Source: an uncultured Lachnospiraceae bacterium (GTDB taxonomy: Bacteria; Bacillota; Clostridia; Lachnospirales; Lachnospiraceae). From it: a stretch of DNA of 6,567 bases. The stretch covers positions 1 through 6,567 of the forward strand of contig CALZEZ010000082.1 in NCBI GenBank assembly GCA_945643825.1, read 5' to 3'. This document shows, one piece after another, positions 6,191 through 6,567 of the stretch. The position numbers were made by a program, and so were the translations under genes. The notes beneath the pieces were generated by a model. It saw only the letters and a program-made list of their open reading frames with translations, was not told the origin of the DNA and did not search any database. The stretch's first letter is position 1; each line of letters opens with the position of its first letter.

Positions 6191-6567
6191 ATGAAAAGAA
6201 AAGTAATAAGTGTATTGCTTGCTTCCACAATGCTCGTTTCTGTTCTGGCAGGATGTGGCGCAAAAGAGGAAGCAGCACCGGCAGCACCGGCAAAAGAAGA
6301 AGCAGCACCGGCTGAGGCTGCAAAGGAAGAGGTTGCAGAGGCAGCTCCTGCAGAAGAGACTGCAGAGCCGGTTACTTTAAAATGGGCAATCTGGGATAAG
6401 GATGCTACCCCTTACTGGCAGGCACTGAAGGACGGCTATGAAGCTGCTAATTCCAATGTAACAATCGAGATGGTAGACCTTGGATCAGCTGATTACGGGA
6501 CAGTACTTGCAACCGACTTATCTGGAAAAGGTACTGAGTTTTACGTTGTAACAATTAATTATGTTAC
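6191..6567 (+). CDS. Sugar ABC transporter solute-binding lipoprotein, partial (3' end outside window)
   Basis: The first 125 residues are visible out of an expected 400-450 or so for a family 1 extracellular sugar-binding protein. A lipoprotein signal peptide begins MKRKVISVLLAS and ends in the lipobox LAGC, so Cys22 would be lipidated and the protein anchored outside the membrane. Residues 23-60 are an Ala/Glu/Pro/Lys-rich linker made of degenerate decapeptides. The mature domain starts VTLKWAIWDKDATPYWQALK (61-80), followed by NVTIEMVDLGSADYGTVLATDLSGKG, which fits the N-terminal lobe of sugar-binding proteins in Clostridia. The ATG has AGGGAGG at 6176-6182, 8 nt upstream. Permease genes would be expected downstream. 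Divergence from the two-component and lyase operon suggests that its ligand is the oligosaccharide later cut by the lyase. The last dozen or so residues depart from the family pattern. Confidence 0.9.
   Translation, partial: MKRKVISVLLASTMLVSVLAGCGAKEEAAPAAPAKEEAAPAEAAKEEVAEAAPAEETAEPVTLKWAIWDKDATPYWQALKDGYEAANSNVTIEMVDLGSADYGTVLATDLSGKGTEFYVVTINYV
6261..6312 (+). repeat. In-frame 30-bp period repeat in the lipoprotein linker
   Basis: A 22-bp unit (6261-6282) recurs at 6291-6312 with a single mismatch (6268 against 6298), exactly 30 bp apart. It encodes KEEAAPA in a ten-residue register. Lysines fall at residues 25, 35 and 45, and a further degenerate unit begins at 55. The array forms the flexible linker between the lipidated cysteine and the folded domain, and it probably arose by slippage or unequal exchange. 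Confidence 0.75.

Noticed and set aside
5868..6228. Two short minus-strand frames of 77 and 90 codons spanning the control region
   Set aside because: They overlap the kinase start, the binding-protein start and each other. Their Phe/Ile/Leu-rich content is what AT-rich non-coding DNA gives, and they lack ribosome binding sites.

Overview
The window looks like a chromosomal carbohydrate-use locus from a low-to-mid GC Gram-positive anaerobe of the Clostridia, most likely a Lachnospiraceae-type gut or rumen bacterium. This assignment is inferred from gene content and style: a YesM/YesN-type two-component pair, a lipoprotein sugar-binding protein with an Ala/Glu/Pro-rich linker, consensus AGGAGG-type ribosome binding sites, a TTG start and AT-rich intergenic DNA. 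No rRNA or other phylogenetic marker is present.

Layout. Four genes lie on the minus strand in the transcription order histidine kinase (5922-4078), AraC-type response regulator (4103-2505), heparinase II/III-family polysaccharide lyase (2486-657), and a PhzF-family isomerase-like protein (587 to beyond base 1). The kinase and regulator overlap by 26 bp. The regulator and lyase are 18 bp apart, and the lyase and PhzF gene 69 bp apart, so all four are probably one operon. A fifth gene, the lipoprotein solute-binding component of a sugar ABC transporter, starts at 6191 on the plus strand and runs off the right edge. It diverges from the operon across a 268-bp AT-rich control region.

How it may work together (inference). 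The membrane kinase senses an extracellular ligand, or the binding protein carrying it, and phosphorylates the regulator. The regulator then acts in the shared intergenic region on the divergent transporter promoter, where two direct TGAAATAAAA repeats, an 18-bp palindrome and a TGCCA-N6-TGGCA dyad are candidate sites. The transporter would bring in uronate-containing oligosaccharides. The lyase has no signal peptide, so it would cleave them in the cytoplasm to unsaturated uronates. A PhzF-family protein next to such a lyase is the least expected part of the locus and has no established role here.

No RNA genes, insertion sequences, CRISPR arrays or convincing terminators were seen. No stretch longer than 300 bases lacks a gene.
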